A DNA stretch of 64,000 nt from Verrucomicrobiales bacterium (lineage in GTDB: Bacteria; Verrucomicrobiota; Verrucomicrobiia; Verrucomicrobiales; DEV007): positions 1-64,000 of the forward strand of contig JARGPH010000010.1 in NCBI GenBank assembly GCA_029213065.1, in the 5' to 3' direction. The position numbers and the translations under genes were made by a program. This document shows, one piece after another, positions 26,198-35,137 of this stretch (positions within the stretch are counted from its first letter, which is position 1; each line of letters starts with the position of its first letter). The notes under the pieces were generated by a model. It had not been told where the DNA came from. It saw nothing but the letters and a program-made list of their open reading frames with translations, and searched no databases.

Positions 26198-27568
26198 ATG
26201 CCCCGCGCGCTCGTTTACCTGATCTACAATCTGCTTTTGCCTCTGGTGCTGCTCCTCGGCCTGCCCTCTTTCCTCATCAAAGGAATCCGAAGAGGCGGTC
26301 TCGCACGGAATTTCAAACAGCGTCTCGGCTTCTTCAGTGCCTCAACCCTGGAAAAGTGGAAGGACGCCCGCCCCATCTGGATTCACGCGGTCAGCGTCGG
26401 GGAGGCCTTCATCGCCTTCAAAGTCATCGAGGAATTACAGGCCCTCTCCCCGTCTCAACCCATCGTCCTCAGCACCACGACAACGACCGGCTTCGCCCTC
26501 GCCGTAAAAAAGGAGTCCCCCACCCTGACCGTGATCCACAATCCGGTCGATATTCCCTTCATCACCGCCCGGGTCATTCGAAAAATCAACCCGCTCAAGC
26601 TCGTTCTCGTCGAAGCTGAAATTTGGCCCAACCTCGTAAGGCAACTCCGCCGGAAGGCCGTGCCGGTCCTGCTCATCAACGCCCGCCTTTCCCCCCGGTC
26701 GGAAAAGCGCTACCTGAAGTTTCAAAAGGTGATCCAGCCGGTCTTCTCCCTCGTCAACGGGGCCACGGTTCCCTACCCGGCAGACGTGCCGAGGTGGGCA
26801 GCGCTCGGAATCCCCGAAAACAACCTAACCGTTACCGGTAGTATCAAGTTCGACGACCTCGATGTCTCGGGCACAAACGAGGCACAGAAATCGGAACTTG
26901 AGAAATGGCTCGCTGAAAAAGCCTTTCCAGAGAATGCGCGTGTCCTCCTCGCCGGGAGCACCCATCCCGGCGAGGAAAAGTATATCGCGGAGATCGCGAA
27001 AGAACTGGTCAGCCACGTCCCTCAGGTGGCCTTAATCATTGTGCCGCGACATGCCGAACGCGGAGAGGAAATAGCCGGAGAACTGGAGGCATCCGGGTTT
27101 TACCCTGTCCTTAAAAGTTCGACGAAACCTCACCTCACAAAGGCACCACCCGGCGCCGGAGATGCCATGCCCGTCTGGATCGCCAATACCACCGGCGAGC
27201 TGAGAAGCTGGTATCAACTTGCCGAAATCGTCGTTGTCGGAAAAAGCTTTCTGAGCCGGGGTGGTCAGAACCCCGTTGAACCGGTCCTTGCCGGCAAGGC
27301 CACCGTGGTCGGACCGAACATGGAAAACTTTACCGACGTTATCAATGACTTGCTGGCGATTAAAGGGATTCAACAAGTGCATGGAGCCGATGAACTGCAA
27401 TCAGTTCTCGCAGAATTGTTCTCCGATGCCGAAACCGGAAAGGCCATGGCTGATCGAGGAATCGAAGCGATGGAGCGCCACCGGGGCGCAACGGGGAAGA
27501 ACGCAACATTCATCCTCGAGTTTGAAGAATCTGCCACTGGACAGGACCGTGCAAACCCCTCAAGATAA
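26198..27568 (+). CDS. waaA: 3-deoxy-D-manno-octulosonic acid (Kdo) transferase
   Basis: A 456-residue GT30 glycosyltransferase that adds Kdo to lipid A on the cytoplasmic face of the inner membrane. A hydrophobic N-terminus (about 5-25) anchors it. Typical segments are Trp-Ile-His-Ala-Val-Ser-Val-Gly-Glu (the Glu being the family's catalytic base), Ser-Thr-Thr-Thr-Thr-Gly-Phe, Glu-Ala-Glu-Ile-Trp-Pro-Asn, and Gly-Gly-Gln-Asn-Pro-Val-Glu-Pro. It indicates an LPS-bearing outer membrane. The gap to rsmD is 12 nt. Confidence 0.92.
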   Translation: MPRALVYLIYNLLLPLVLLLGLPSFLIKGIRRGGLARNFKQRLGFFSASTLEKWKDARPIWIHAVSVGEAFIAFKVIEELQALSPSQPIVLSTTTTTGFALAVKKESPTLTVIHNPVDIPFITARVIRKINPLKLVLVEAEIWPNLVRQLRRKAVPVLLINARLSPRSEKRYLKFQKVIQPVFSLVNGATVPYPADVPRWAALGIPENNLTVTGSIKFDDLDVSGTNEAQKSELEKWLAEKAFPENARVLLAGSTHPGEEKYIAEIAKELVSHVPQVALIIVPRHAERGEEIAGELEASGFYPVLKSSTKPHLTKAPPGAGDAMPVWIANTTGELRSWYQLAEIVVVGKSFLSRGGQNPVEPVLAGKATVVGPNMENFTDVINDLLAIKGIQQVHGADELQSVLAELFSDAETGKAMADRGIEAMERHRGATGKNATFILEFEESATGQDRANPSR

Positions 27569-27604
27569 ACCACTCTCGTTTTACCCTATCACTGCACTCC
27601 GGTA

Positions 27605-28234
27605 ATGAATTTAATCTCCGACATATATCAATACTGGTGGCTGCTTCTGGGGGCGTATGTCATCGGGGCGACTCCTTTCGGTTTTCTTGCCGGAAAAATG
27701 AAAGGAATCGATATCCGGAAACACGGGAGCGGAAATATCGGTGCGACCAATGTGCTCAGGACTCTCGGGAAACCCATCGGTATCACCGTTCTCGTAATGG
27801 ACATTCTCAAGGGCCTTCTCCCGGTCGTGTTTGCGCAATCACTCTCTGACAATTCTCTCGTTCACGTCGCCACTGCCATTGCCACTATCCTCGGCCACAA
27901 CTATACATTCTGGCTCGGATTCAAAGGTGGAAAAGGCATCGCCACGACGGGTGGGGCCGTCCTCCCGATCATGCCCTTCGCTCTCGTCGCGGCGGTGATT
28001 GTCTGGATCATTACCGTGAAGACAACCCGATACGTCTCCGTCGCCTCAATCGCGGCGGCGATCACTATTCCTCTCATCATCACCATCAGGGGACTGATAC
28101 AAAGCAATCTCGATTTTATCGTTTTAGGCCTGGGACTCTTTGTATGCATCCTCGCTATTTGGAAGCACCGAAGCAATATCGGGCGCCTCCGCCGGGGAGA
28201 GGAACTTCAGTTCGGCCGAAAGAAAACTTCGTAA
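27605..28234 (+). CDS. plsY: acyl-phosphate:glycerol-3-phosphate acyltransferase
   Basis: A 209-residue five-helix membrane enzyme that acylates glycerol 3-phosphate from acyl phosphate, the first step of phospholipid synthesis. The three family motifs are visible: Gly-Ser-Gly-Asn-Ile-Gly-Ala-Thr-Asn (loop 1), Gly-His-Asn-Tyr near residue 97, and Lys-Gly-Gly-Lys-Gly-Ile-Ala-Thr. It is directly followed by gpsA, which makes its substrate, in the classical pairing. Confidence 0.94.
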   Translation: MNLISDIYQYWWLLLGAYVIGATPFGFLAGKMKGIDIRKHGSGNIGATNVLRTLGKPIGITVLVMDILKGLLPVVFAQSLSDNSLVHVATAIATILGHNYTFWLGFKGGKGIATTGGAVLPIMPFALVAAVIVWIITVKTTRYVSVASIAAAITIPLIITIRGLIQSNLDFIVLGLGLFVCILAIWKHRSNIGRLRRGEELQFGRKKTS

Positions 28235-28247
28235 ATTTAAGATAGAT

Positions 28248-29246
28248 ATGATTAAGGAAGCAGCTGTTCTCGGAGCAGGTAGTTGGGGAACCGGATTGTC
28301 GATCGCTCTCGCCGATCGCGGCATCGATGTAATCCTTTACGGAAACGAAGCGGCGGTGGCGGATGACATCAATCTGCAGCACCGGAACTCAAAGTATCTG
28401 CCTGAGATCGAACTGTCCGATCGGATCACCTGCTCCACCGAGATGAAGGAGGTTTCCGGAAAGCCGCTCATTCTCGTGGTGGTTCCTTCACAGGTCGCAG
28501 GAATCGTTCTTTCTCAACTCAAAGAAGCAGGCGTCCCCGAGTCGACGGTAATTCTGAACTGCACCAAAGGCATTGACCCGAAGGAAGGCAAATTAATGCA
28601 CGAATTGATCGCGGAGATGTTTCCCGACAATCCTATGGCGGTTCTGTCAGGCCCGAGCCACGCGGAAGAAGTCGCGAACAAAATGGCAACCCTCGCTACC
28701 ATCGGAACAAGCGATCCGGAAGTGGGAGCGATGGTGCAGGATGTATTCACCCTTCCCTGGTTCCGAACCTACACCACCGACGACGTCATCGGAATTGAGA
28801 TCGGCGGCGTCTTGAAAAACATCTTTGCGATCGCCGCCGGCGCCATCGACGGCCTCGGCCTCGGTGACAACGCCAAAGCGGCTATGGTGACGAGAGGGCT
28901 GGCCGAGATGACCCGCCTCGGGACCGCGATGGGAGCACGGGAGAGCACCTTTCGCGGCTTAAGCGGAGTCGGTGACCTCATCGTGACCTGCTACAGCGAG
29001 CACAGCCGCAACAACCGCGTCGGTCGAATGCTCGGTTCAGGCATGACTCTTGAAGCCGCAATTGCTGCGATGAACCAGGTGGCCGAAGGAGTCCCCAACG
29101 CTAAGAATGCCTATCACCTCGCAAAAAAACTGGGAGTTCGCACTCCTATCATCGATCAGGCTTATGCCGTTCTCTACGAAGAGAAACCCACATCGGAAGC
29201 GCTCCGCGAACTTCTGAATCGCGATCCCCGCTCCGAAATCGACTAA
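28248..29246 (+). CDS. gpsA: NAD(P)-dependent glycerol-3-phosphate dehydrogenase
   Basis: A 332-residue cytoplasmic enzyme reducing dihydroxyacetone phosphate to sn-glycerol 3-phosphate. Seen: Val-Leu-Gly-Ala-Gly-Ser-Trp-Gly-Thr at the start (dinucleotide site), Ser-Gly-Pro-Ser-His-Ala-Glu-Glu-Val in the middle, Lys-Asn-Ile-Phe-Ala-Ile-Ala-Ala-Gly, and Gly-Asp-Leu-Ile-Val-Thr-Cys-Tyr-Ser near the active site. The ATG at 28248 gives the normal start; a longer frame overlaps plsY. The gap to plsY is 13 nt. Confidence 0.95.
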   Translation: MIKEAAVLGAGSWGTGLSIALADRGIDVILYGNEAAVADDINLQHRNSKYLPEIELSDRITCSTEMKEVSGKPLILVVVPSQVAGIVLSQLKEAGVPESTVILNCTKGIDPKEGKLMHELIAEMFPDNPMAVLSGPSHAEEVANKMATLATIGTSDPEVGAMVQDVFTLPWFRTYTTDDVIGIEIGGVLKNIFAIAAGAIDGLGLGDNAKAAMVTRGLAEMTRLGTAMGARESTFRGLSGVGDLIVTCYSEHSRNNRVGRMLGSGMTLEAAIAAMNQVAEGVPNAKNAYHLAKKLGVRTPIIDQAYAVLYEEKPTSEALRELLNRDPRSEID

Positions 29247-29255
29247 TCTCCGGAG

Positions 29256-29987
29256 ATGAAGTTAGCGACGATTGCCATTCTCGTATTCACTTTCCTGCCT
29301 CTGAATGCGTTCGCAGCGAAGTGGGAACTCAGTTCCGGCACAGAACTGACAGGCGAACCCGTGCAATTTAACTTCAAGACCAAACTCGTAAGTTGGAAAG
29401 ATCCCATCACCGGCTCATTCAACGACGTTTCCGCTGAAAAACTTTCCTACAAGACCAGGCAAAGACTGATCCTCTCCCCTCTCATTCACAACAGCTACGC
29501 AGGGGAACAGCTATGGCCGAAAGAAAGACAGGCGATGCTTTTCAAGTTGTTTCTCCTTGCCGGCGTTTTCATGTGCGCCGGGTTCTGGGTCGCCGGTTGG
29601 CTCATCGCCGGGAAATGGAACCCTCTCAGCGCCAGCTTTGCCTTCATCGGCAGCTGGATCGTCGCGGGAATTTTCATCGTTATGTATCTTTTCCTGAACA
29701 GCCGGGTCGGTGAAGGAAACGGCGTCCTCATTCTCGGGATACTCTCCGCAGCAGGATTCGCCTCCCTCTTCACCTCGGCAATTTACGGCTGCACCTTTGT
29801 GAAAGGGTTGAAAATTTTCCTGTTCCAGGCGGTGACTTCTATTTGCCTGCTCTTTATTTCCGCCTTCATTTTTGAATTGGCGGTCCCCGAGAAAACGAAA
29901 GACAAAATCTGGACCAGGCACATCTTCATTCCGTCCGGTCTCCAGAAGGCAACGCTGCCGGATCGATCATTCCACGAGAGTTCGTAA
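29256..29987 (+). CDS. membrane protein with SHD1-like N-terminal segment
   Basis: A 243-residue protein of unknown function. A signal peptide of about 20 residues precedes a segment (about 22-65) with Trp-Glu-Leu-Ser-Ser-Gly, Val-Ser-Trp-Lys-Asp-Pro and Glu-Lys-Leu-Ser, loosely like the SHD1 module in the cytochrome protein at 1444. Four hydrophobic helices follow (about 90-115, 120-145, 155-175, 185-210). GGAG lies immediately before the ATG with almost no spacing, which is poor for initiation. It is the last gene of the rsmD-gpsA run and overlaps the convergent cupin gene by 21 nt. Confidence 0.65.
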   Translation: MKLATIAILVFTFLPLNAFAAKWELSSGTELTGEPVQFNFKTKLVSWKDPITGSFNDVSAEKLSYKTRQRLILSPLIHNSYAGEQLWPKERQAMLFKLFLLAGVFMCAGFWVAGWLIAGKWNPLSASFAFIGSWIVAGIFIVMYLFLNSRVGEGNGVLILGILSAAGFASLFTSAIYGCTFVKGLKIFLFQAVTSICLLFISAFIFELAVPEKTKDKIWTRHIFIPSGLQKATLPDRSFHESS

Positions 29988-30455
29988 ACTGCGGAGGTAT
30001 GCACCGGCGCCGTCTTCGCCCTCCGCCGGTGCCCAGTCGGCGAAAATCCGATCTGTCGCATCGAAGGGCCCCCGCTTGACTTCAAGAACCACAGTATCGG
30101 GCTCCAAAATGACAAGCCCGTGCCAAACCCCGGCTTCGATATCAATCAAATCCCCCGGCTCGAGGGTATGGCTTGCAGAGATAGCTCCATCGTCCCCGAA
30201 GATAAAAAAGGCGAGGCGGCCAGCCAGCATTTGAATCGTTTCCGATGCGCCCTCACGGGGATGCTGATGCGGCGGGATATAGGTATCGGATTGGAAAAAA
30301 TTCAACATGCGTTGCACCAACGCGTCCTCACTGCGGTGAATCGGCATCAAAATCCGCCGACGGGGACTTTCCCTCGAAGCGAGGACCCCCTCCTTCATTT
30401 GTTGCTTTGATAGGAGAAATACCTCCCCCGACGGGTTATCCAGTGCCAGTTTCAT
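29967..30455 (-). CDS. WbuC-family cupin
   Basis: A 162-residue cupin-fold protein. The N-terminal segment Ser-Arg-Glu-Ser-Pro-Arg-Arg-Arg and the metal-site motif Tyr-Ile-Pro-Pro-His-Gln-His-Pro, followed by Gly-Ala-Ser-Glu-Thr-Ile-Gln, then Val-Trp-His-Gly in the second strand, match WbuC-like proteins found in O-antigen gene clusters. The catalytic activity of the family is not well established. It lies alone and convergent to the membrane-protein gene. Confidence 0.82.
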   Translation of the reverse strand: MKLALDNPSGEVFLLSKQQMKEGVLASRESPRRRILMPIHRSEDALVQRMLNFFQSDTYIPPHQHPREGASETIQMLAGRLAFFIFGDDGAISASHTLEPGDLIDIEAGVWHGLVILEPDTVVLEVKRGPFDATDRIFADWAPAEGEDGAGAYLRSLRTLVE

Positions 30456-30561
30456 TGTAGCTGAAAAGTTTCTCTATTAAAATCCTCCGCCAACCTTTTT
30501 ATACGCTGATCCCTTTGAGGATTCATTGACGTATCATTGGATCGAAGCCTATTCTAGCGCA

Positions 30562-31143
30562 ATGGAATCTCAATCACCACCACCCATTCAAGGCGGAAAC
30601 GTTCAGGCCCCCGGCAGCAAGTGGCCCACCGCCCTCGGAGTCATCGCCATCATTTTCGGGATCGGGGGAATACTTCAGGCAGTCATAGCCCCCTTCTCAG
30701 CGGCCATGACCAAAAGCTCGATGCAGGTGTTCGTGGATCAGGGAGCGGATCAGGCCCAAGTCGACGATTTCCTCGTCAAGTTACAGTCCAACTCCTATCT
30801 CAGCGGTGGCATCTGCCTCGTCCTCGGGGTGATTCTCCTCGTCGGTGGGATCATGGTATTGAAGCGGAAACCGGTATCATCCGTCACCCTTCAGGCATGG
30901 GCTGTCTTGAAAATTCTGGGCGGCGGGTTCATGATCTTCAAATCCATGGCGATCCAGAAGACGCAGATGGAAATCATGTTCACCGCAACAGGCGGGAGCG
31001 AAGCGGAGATGATAGGAAACATCACCAAGTATGCGATGTGGTTCGGCCTCGGCTTCGGGTTTCTCTGGCTCATCGCTCTACCAGTCTTCATTCTCATCTG
31101 GTTTAACAGAGAGAAAATTAAAACACAAATGGGCGAGTGGTAA
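30562..31143 (+). CDS. small polytopic membrane protein, unknown
   Basis: A 193-residue protein with a Pro/Gln-rich cytoplasmic N-terminus and four hydrophobic segments (about 20-42, 77-98, 105-125, 155-180). No family recognised. The ATG at 30562 is preferred; an upstream TTG at 30526 would add twelve residues. Neither has a clear ribosome-binding site. It stands alone 96 bp before the caspase-fold pair, to which it may or may not be linked. Confidence 0.6.
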   Translation: MESQSPPPIQGGNVQAPGSKWPTALGVIAIIFGIGGILQAVIAPFSAAMTKSSMQVFVDQGADQAQVDDFLVKLQSNSYLSGGICLVLGVILLVGGIMVLKRKPVSSVTLQAWAVLKILGGGFMIFKSMAIQKTQMEIMFTATGGSEAEMIGNITKYAMWFGLGFGFLWLIALPVFILIWFNREKIKTQMGEW

Positions 31144-31239
31144 CCTCACAAGTCAGGGGCGAAACCGGCTGAGCTCAATAGACAAACGGTATAAGCCCAC
31201 CGGCAGAGCACCGCATCTCCGATAATCACATTAATCACG

Positions 31240-33171
31240 ATGACTAAAGATAGATATAAAACATCCGGGTTTCTGCTTTTCCTGATCCTCGGGTTTGCCT
31301 TTGCCACGTTCTCCCGGGCAGACGACACTCCTCGAATGGTATCATTTGTCGCTGCCGTCTCTGACTATCCGGGGAACGCGGCGATGTATGAATCGATCGA
31401 GAATGCCGAAAAACTCGCCGCCGAACTGGAGAAATTCGGCTTTCAAGTGACTTCTCTTTTCGATTTCACAAAGAAAGAGTTTAACGAGTCTTTTTCGAAA
31501 TGGTGTGAAGACACTTCCGGGGCAGAACTGGCCGTGGTCTATTTTTGCGGCCACGGAGGAAATTACGAACAGGAAAGTTATCTCATTCCACTGGGCGTGG
31601 ATATCGAATCCGGTGCCGATATGCAGACTCAGGCGATTGGATTTCAATTCGACGTTTTGAGTTCAATCGTGAAAAACAGAAAGAACCCGCAGCAACTGAG
31701 CCTGTTTCTCATCGATGGCTTTCCCAAGTTTCCATTCGGATTCAATACATTAGCCACTGACGGTGACACCTATGACCCGACCGGTTTCAAGGCACCCACC
31801 TACCCCGCGGACGGCACCGTGTTGATCATTCCCACCCGCTTCCCCGGGGAAGTAGTATCAAAAGAGGACAGCGGCCGACTCGTCAGTGCTTTCGCTACCA
31901 CTATTCTTAAAAACGGGACTAAGCTCAATGAAGGGATTGCCGCCCTGAACCAACAGTTCAAAACCGAAACCGGCGAACGCCGCCAGGGAATCTGGTGGGG
32001 TAAAAACTACGACGCGGAATATGTTTTTACGGACAACGAGGTCTACGAGCCCGCCGGGGAACCCATCCCGGCGCCGCCGGATCCCGCAGATGTCCCCACG
32101 GGTTACGAAGCGCTCAAGGAAGACGCGCATACGGCGTGGCGGACGAACCAACTCGAACTGGCGATCTCCCTTTTTCTCAAAATCTTCGACGAGCACAAAG
32201 AACACAAATACTACGCCGAAGATCAGTTGAAAACCCTACTCGCTTCAGGAGGAATTCTCAGCAACGTCTTTGTGGGTAAACAACTCGTGGAGTCAGAGAA
32301 ATTTGATTTCAAACGCCTCTACGGCCCCAAGCCCAACGGTCTGGAACTCGAAGAAGCCCGGAAGATTATCTGGGAAACCGGGAAAGTGTTCAACCCGGTC
32401 GAAGCGGCTGACCAGGCTCAGATCGCAGCTGAAGACGGAGACGCGAGGGCAATGCATGTCCTGGGCCTGCTCTATCTGAAGTTCAATGTCGATGAGAAAG
32501 CGATCCACTGGTTTACGAAAGCATCCGAGACTGCTGCTGATCCGTCAGAAAGCCTGTTATTTCTCGGCCAGATGCACCTCATTGGAAGAGGCTGTAAAAA
32601 ATCTATCGAGAAGGCGGAGGAATATTTGATGGAAGCCATCAAAATGGAAGACGGTCAAATGAGAGGAAACGCTGAAGCCGCTGTTTTCCTCGGGCACCTC
32701 GAAGTGGAAAAACAGTATGCGAAAGATCCCGGGGAGCGCAGTTTTGCGAAAGCCGTTGAATGGTATGAGCTCGCGCGAAATCACCGGAAGGCGCGTGCCA
32801 ACGCCAATCTTGGTCAGCTCTACGCAAGTGGCTACGATGATGTTGCCCCTGATCTCGTCAAGGGAATCGAAACGATTATGGACGGAGCTGACACAGGTCA
32901 CGACAGTCGCTGCATGTGGATTCTCGCCGACTGGTTCAATCGGGGCGTCTTCAGAAATGCAGAGATAGCCAACTACCTGGACAGCACGGCGGCGAAACGC
33001 TATGCCCTCATGGCCGCTGACTTTGGCTACCCTGATGCCATCGAATACTGCAACGCGAACGAGTTGAAATTTGAAAATGCAGGTAAGCCCCTTTTCAAAA
33101 CCAATGAAGCTTATCTAAATTGGAAATATCTGGAAAAGCAGGCAGCTTCTGCAGAGAAGATCAACCATTAG
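31240..33171 (+). CDS. secreted caspase-fold/Sel1-repeat protein, nucleophile lost
   Basis: A 643-residue protein with a signal peptide ending near Ala-Asp-Asp. Residues 33-230 have a caspase-like fold: Val-Ser-Phe-Val-Ala-Ala-Val-Ser-Asp-Tyr-Pro-Gly, a helix beginning Asn-Ala-Glu-Lys-Leu, and the His strand Tyr-Phe-Cys-Gly-His105-Gly. The Cys strand reads Leu-Phe-Leu-Ile-Asp159-Gly-Phe161, so the nucleophile position holds Phe and peptidase activity is unlikely. Residues 290-620 contain Sel1-like repeats (for example Ala-Met-His-Val-Leu-Gly-Leu-Leu-Tyr and Leu-Gly-Gln-Met-His-Leu-Ile-Gly-Arg-Gly), used for protein binding. A close paralogue follows after 33 nt. Confidence 0.8.
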   Translation: MTKDRYKTSGFLLFLILGFAFATFSRADDTPRMVSFVAAVSDYPGNAAMYESIENAEKLAAELEKFGFQVTSLFDFTKKEFNESFSKWCEDTSGAELAVVYFCGHGGNYEQESYLIPLGVDIESGADMQTQAIGFQFDVLSSIVKNRKNPQQLSLFLIDGFPKFPFGFNTLATDGDTYDPTGFKAPTYPADGTVLIIPTRFPGEVVSKEDSGRLVSAFATTILKNGTKLNEGIAALNQQFKTETGERRQGIWWGKNYDAEYVFTDNEVYEPAGEPIPAPPDPADVPTGYEALKEDAHTAWRTNQLELAISLFLKIFDEHKEHKYYAEDQLKTLLASGGILSNVFVGKQLVESEKFDFKRLYGPKPNGLELEEARKIIWETGKVFNPVEAADQAQIAAEDGDARAMHVLGLLYLKFNVDEKAIHWFTKASETAADPSESLLFLGQMHLIGRGCKKSIEKAEEYLMEAIKMEDGQMRGNAEAAVFLGHLEVEKQYAKDPGERSFAKAVEWYELARNHRKARANANLGQLYASGYDDVAPDLVKGIETIMDGADTGHDSRCMWILADWFNRGVFRNAEIANYLDSTAAKRYALMAADFGYPDAIEYCNANELKFENAGKPLFKTNEAYLNWKYLEKQAASAEKINH

Positions 33172-33204
33172 GCAGTCCCGAATCACTGCACTCTTTTCAT
33201 TTTC

Positions 33205-35106
33205 ATGAGACTCATAGCACTATTCGTTGTCGTATTTTCTCACGCGACATGGCATGCGCCCCCCTGCTCCGCCGATGACCGTTGCGTTGCCTTTGTCGCC
33301 GCCGTTTCCGAATACCCCGGAAACGCCGCTCTCTACGAATCAATGGACAATGCCGACAAGCTCGTCATTTCCCTGAACCAATTTGGATTCGAGGTGACAA
33401 CCTGCCTCGATTTTACCAGGAGCGAATTCGAGAGCGCTTTCGAAAATTTTTGTGCCGACGCCGAGGACGCGGCCGTAGCACTGGTCTACATCAACGGACA
33501 CGGAGGGAGTATTCAGAGAGAGAACTACCTTTTCCCTCTCGGTGCGGACGTATCCCGTGTCAGTGAAATGCCCTCCCGCTGTATCGGCCTGCGCGCCACA
33601 CTTGCAGAGCTCGCAGACAATCGCGGGCAGCAGGAACGCCTTAATGTTCTCATCGTCGACGGCTCAAGAAGCAATCCGTTCATGAGTCGTGCCCGGGAAT
33701 TTGAAGAGGGAAGCGCAGACCAATCAGCCTTCTATTCCCTGCCCTACCTGCCAAGGAATACCATTGTTATCAAACCGACAGGACCTGGAGAATTGCTCGA
33801 GACGAACGAGGGGACCCTGCTCGTAGATGCACTGTGCTCCGAACTGTTCGTGGAAAAGTCGAGCTTGAGGAAAGGCCTTGAATCGGTCGAAAAAGTGATC
33901 AAAAAGAAATCCAACGGTAAACTCGATCCGTCGATCAGTATCGAGTTCGGCGGAGAACTGACTTTCGCAAAGAAGAAAACCTCCGTTACATTTCCTAACA
34001 CTGATCAAAACGTTCCTGGCGGATTAACGGAACTTCGGAACGAAGCAAAGCAATTAGCCGACAAAGGAGAATTCGATTCTGCCATTGCTGCCCTTCTCGA
34101 AGTGTACGACCAAAGCCCTGAGGATGCCGAGAAGGTAAAGAAAGACATCCGGTCAATTCTTTCATCTTCCAGCATCGAAAACCCCTTCGTCGGGAAATCG
34201 CTAATTGAAAGCGGGAAATTCAAACTGGAGAGGCTTGCGTCAGACAGCCCTGTTGACGGCAACGAGGGCCTGGACCTCAGTGAAGCACGGAGAATCTACT
34301 GGTTTTCAGGGCAGTGGTTCGTTCAACACCGGGAGCAGGGTAAGCGTTGGGCGACTCTGGACGCGGAAAACGGGGATCCCGAGGCAATGGTCGTTCTCGC
34401 AAGGATACATCTGAAAAGTAATTCCCCGGAAGACGACAAAGCCGCCGCCGCCTGGATAGAGAAAGCATCGGAGAAAGAATATCAAAATGGAATCATCTGG
34501 ATGGGCACCCTGCACTTTCTTGGAAGAGGATTGGAGAAATCACTCGATGAGGCTGCGAAGCATTACCAGCAGGCATGGGACCTCGGCGACCCTCGCGGTG
34601 TTGAAGGTCTTGGACACGTTGAACTGAGAAAACAACTCGCTCTCCCTGAAAACGAACGAAACTTTTCAAAGGTCCTCAAGTACTACACCGAAGCGATCAA
34701 TAACGGAACTTATGCTCCGGCAGCCAATCTGGCGCAACTGCACCTCTCCGGCCTGCCCGGCACCGAGATCAATCCGCTCGAATGTTTTAAGATTCTGATG
34801 CAGGGTGCCGAAGAAGGTGCCGACAGCCGGAGTATGTGGGTGCTGTTTGACCAATTGAACCGCGGAAGAGAATCCACCTTCGTCGAAGAAAAAGAAGCCC
34901 TCGCCCTCGTGAGCGAAGAGAAACAGTTTGAGATGCTGAAAATCTCCGCTGATCTCGGCTTTCCAGCTGCAGTCAGTTACGCGCAGGCGAATGGAATCGA
35001 CTTTCTCAGCGCAGCGAAGCCGCTTTGCGAGGAATGGGGAGTCTCCTACGAATTCTGGAAGTTTCGGCAACGGGAAAAATATGCCAGTTTGAGAGAACAA
35101 AATTAA
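33205..35106 (+). CDS. secreted caspase-fold/Sel1-repeat protein, Ser at nucleophile position
   Basis: A 633-residue paralogue of the preceding gene with the same layout: signal peptide, caspase-like fold (about 26-225), Sel1-like repeats (about 290-600). The His strand is Val-Tyr-Ile-Asn-Gly-His99-Gly-Gly. The nucleophile strand is Leu-Ile-Val-Asp152-Gly-Ser154, so Ser stands where Cys is expected. Either it is inactive or it uses serine; the former is more likely, since caspase-fold enzymes with Ser are rare. The two genes arose by tandem duplication and are probably transcribed together. It converges on a third caspase-fold gene 31 nt away. Confidence 0.8.
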   Translation: MRLIALFVVVFSHATWHAPPCSADDRCVAFVAAVSEYPGNAALYESMDNADKLVISLNQFGFEVTTCLDFTRSEFESAFENFCADAEDAAVALVYINGHGGSIQRENYLFPLGADVSRVSEMPSRCIGLRATLAELADNRGQQERLNVLIVDGSRSNPFMSRAREFEEGSADQSAFYSLPYLPRNTIVIKPTGPGELLETNEGTLLVDALCSELFVEKSSLRKGLESVEKVIKKKSNGKLDPSISIEFGGELTFAKKKTSVTFPNTDQNVPGGLTELRNEAKQLADKGEFDSAIAALLEVYDQSPEDAEKVKKDIRSILSSSSIENPFVGKSLIESGKFKLERLASDSPVDGNEGLDLSEARRIYWFSGQWFVQHREQGKRWATLDAENGDPEAMVVLARIHLKSNSPEDDKAAAAWIEKASEKEYQNGIIWMGTLHFLGRGLEKSLDEAAKHYQQAWDLGDPRGVEGLGHVELRKQLALPENERNFSKVLKYYTEAINNGTYAPAANLAQLHLSGLPGTEINPLECFKILMQGAEEGADSRSMWVLFDQLNRGRESTFVEEKEALALVSEEKQFEMLKISADLGFPAAVSYAQANGIDFLSAAKPLCEEWGVSYEFWKFRQREKYASLREQN

Positions 35107-35137
35107 GCGATGAGGCGTCGCCTTTCAGCGAGGATGG

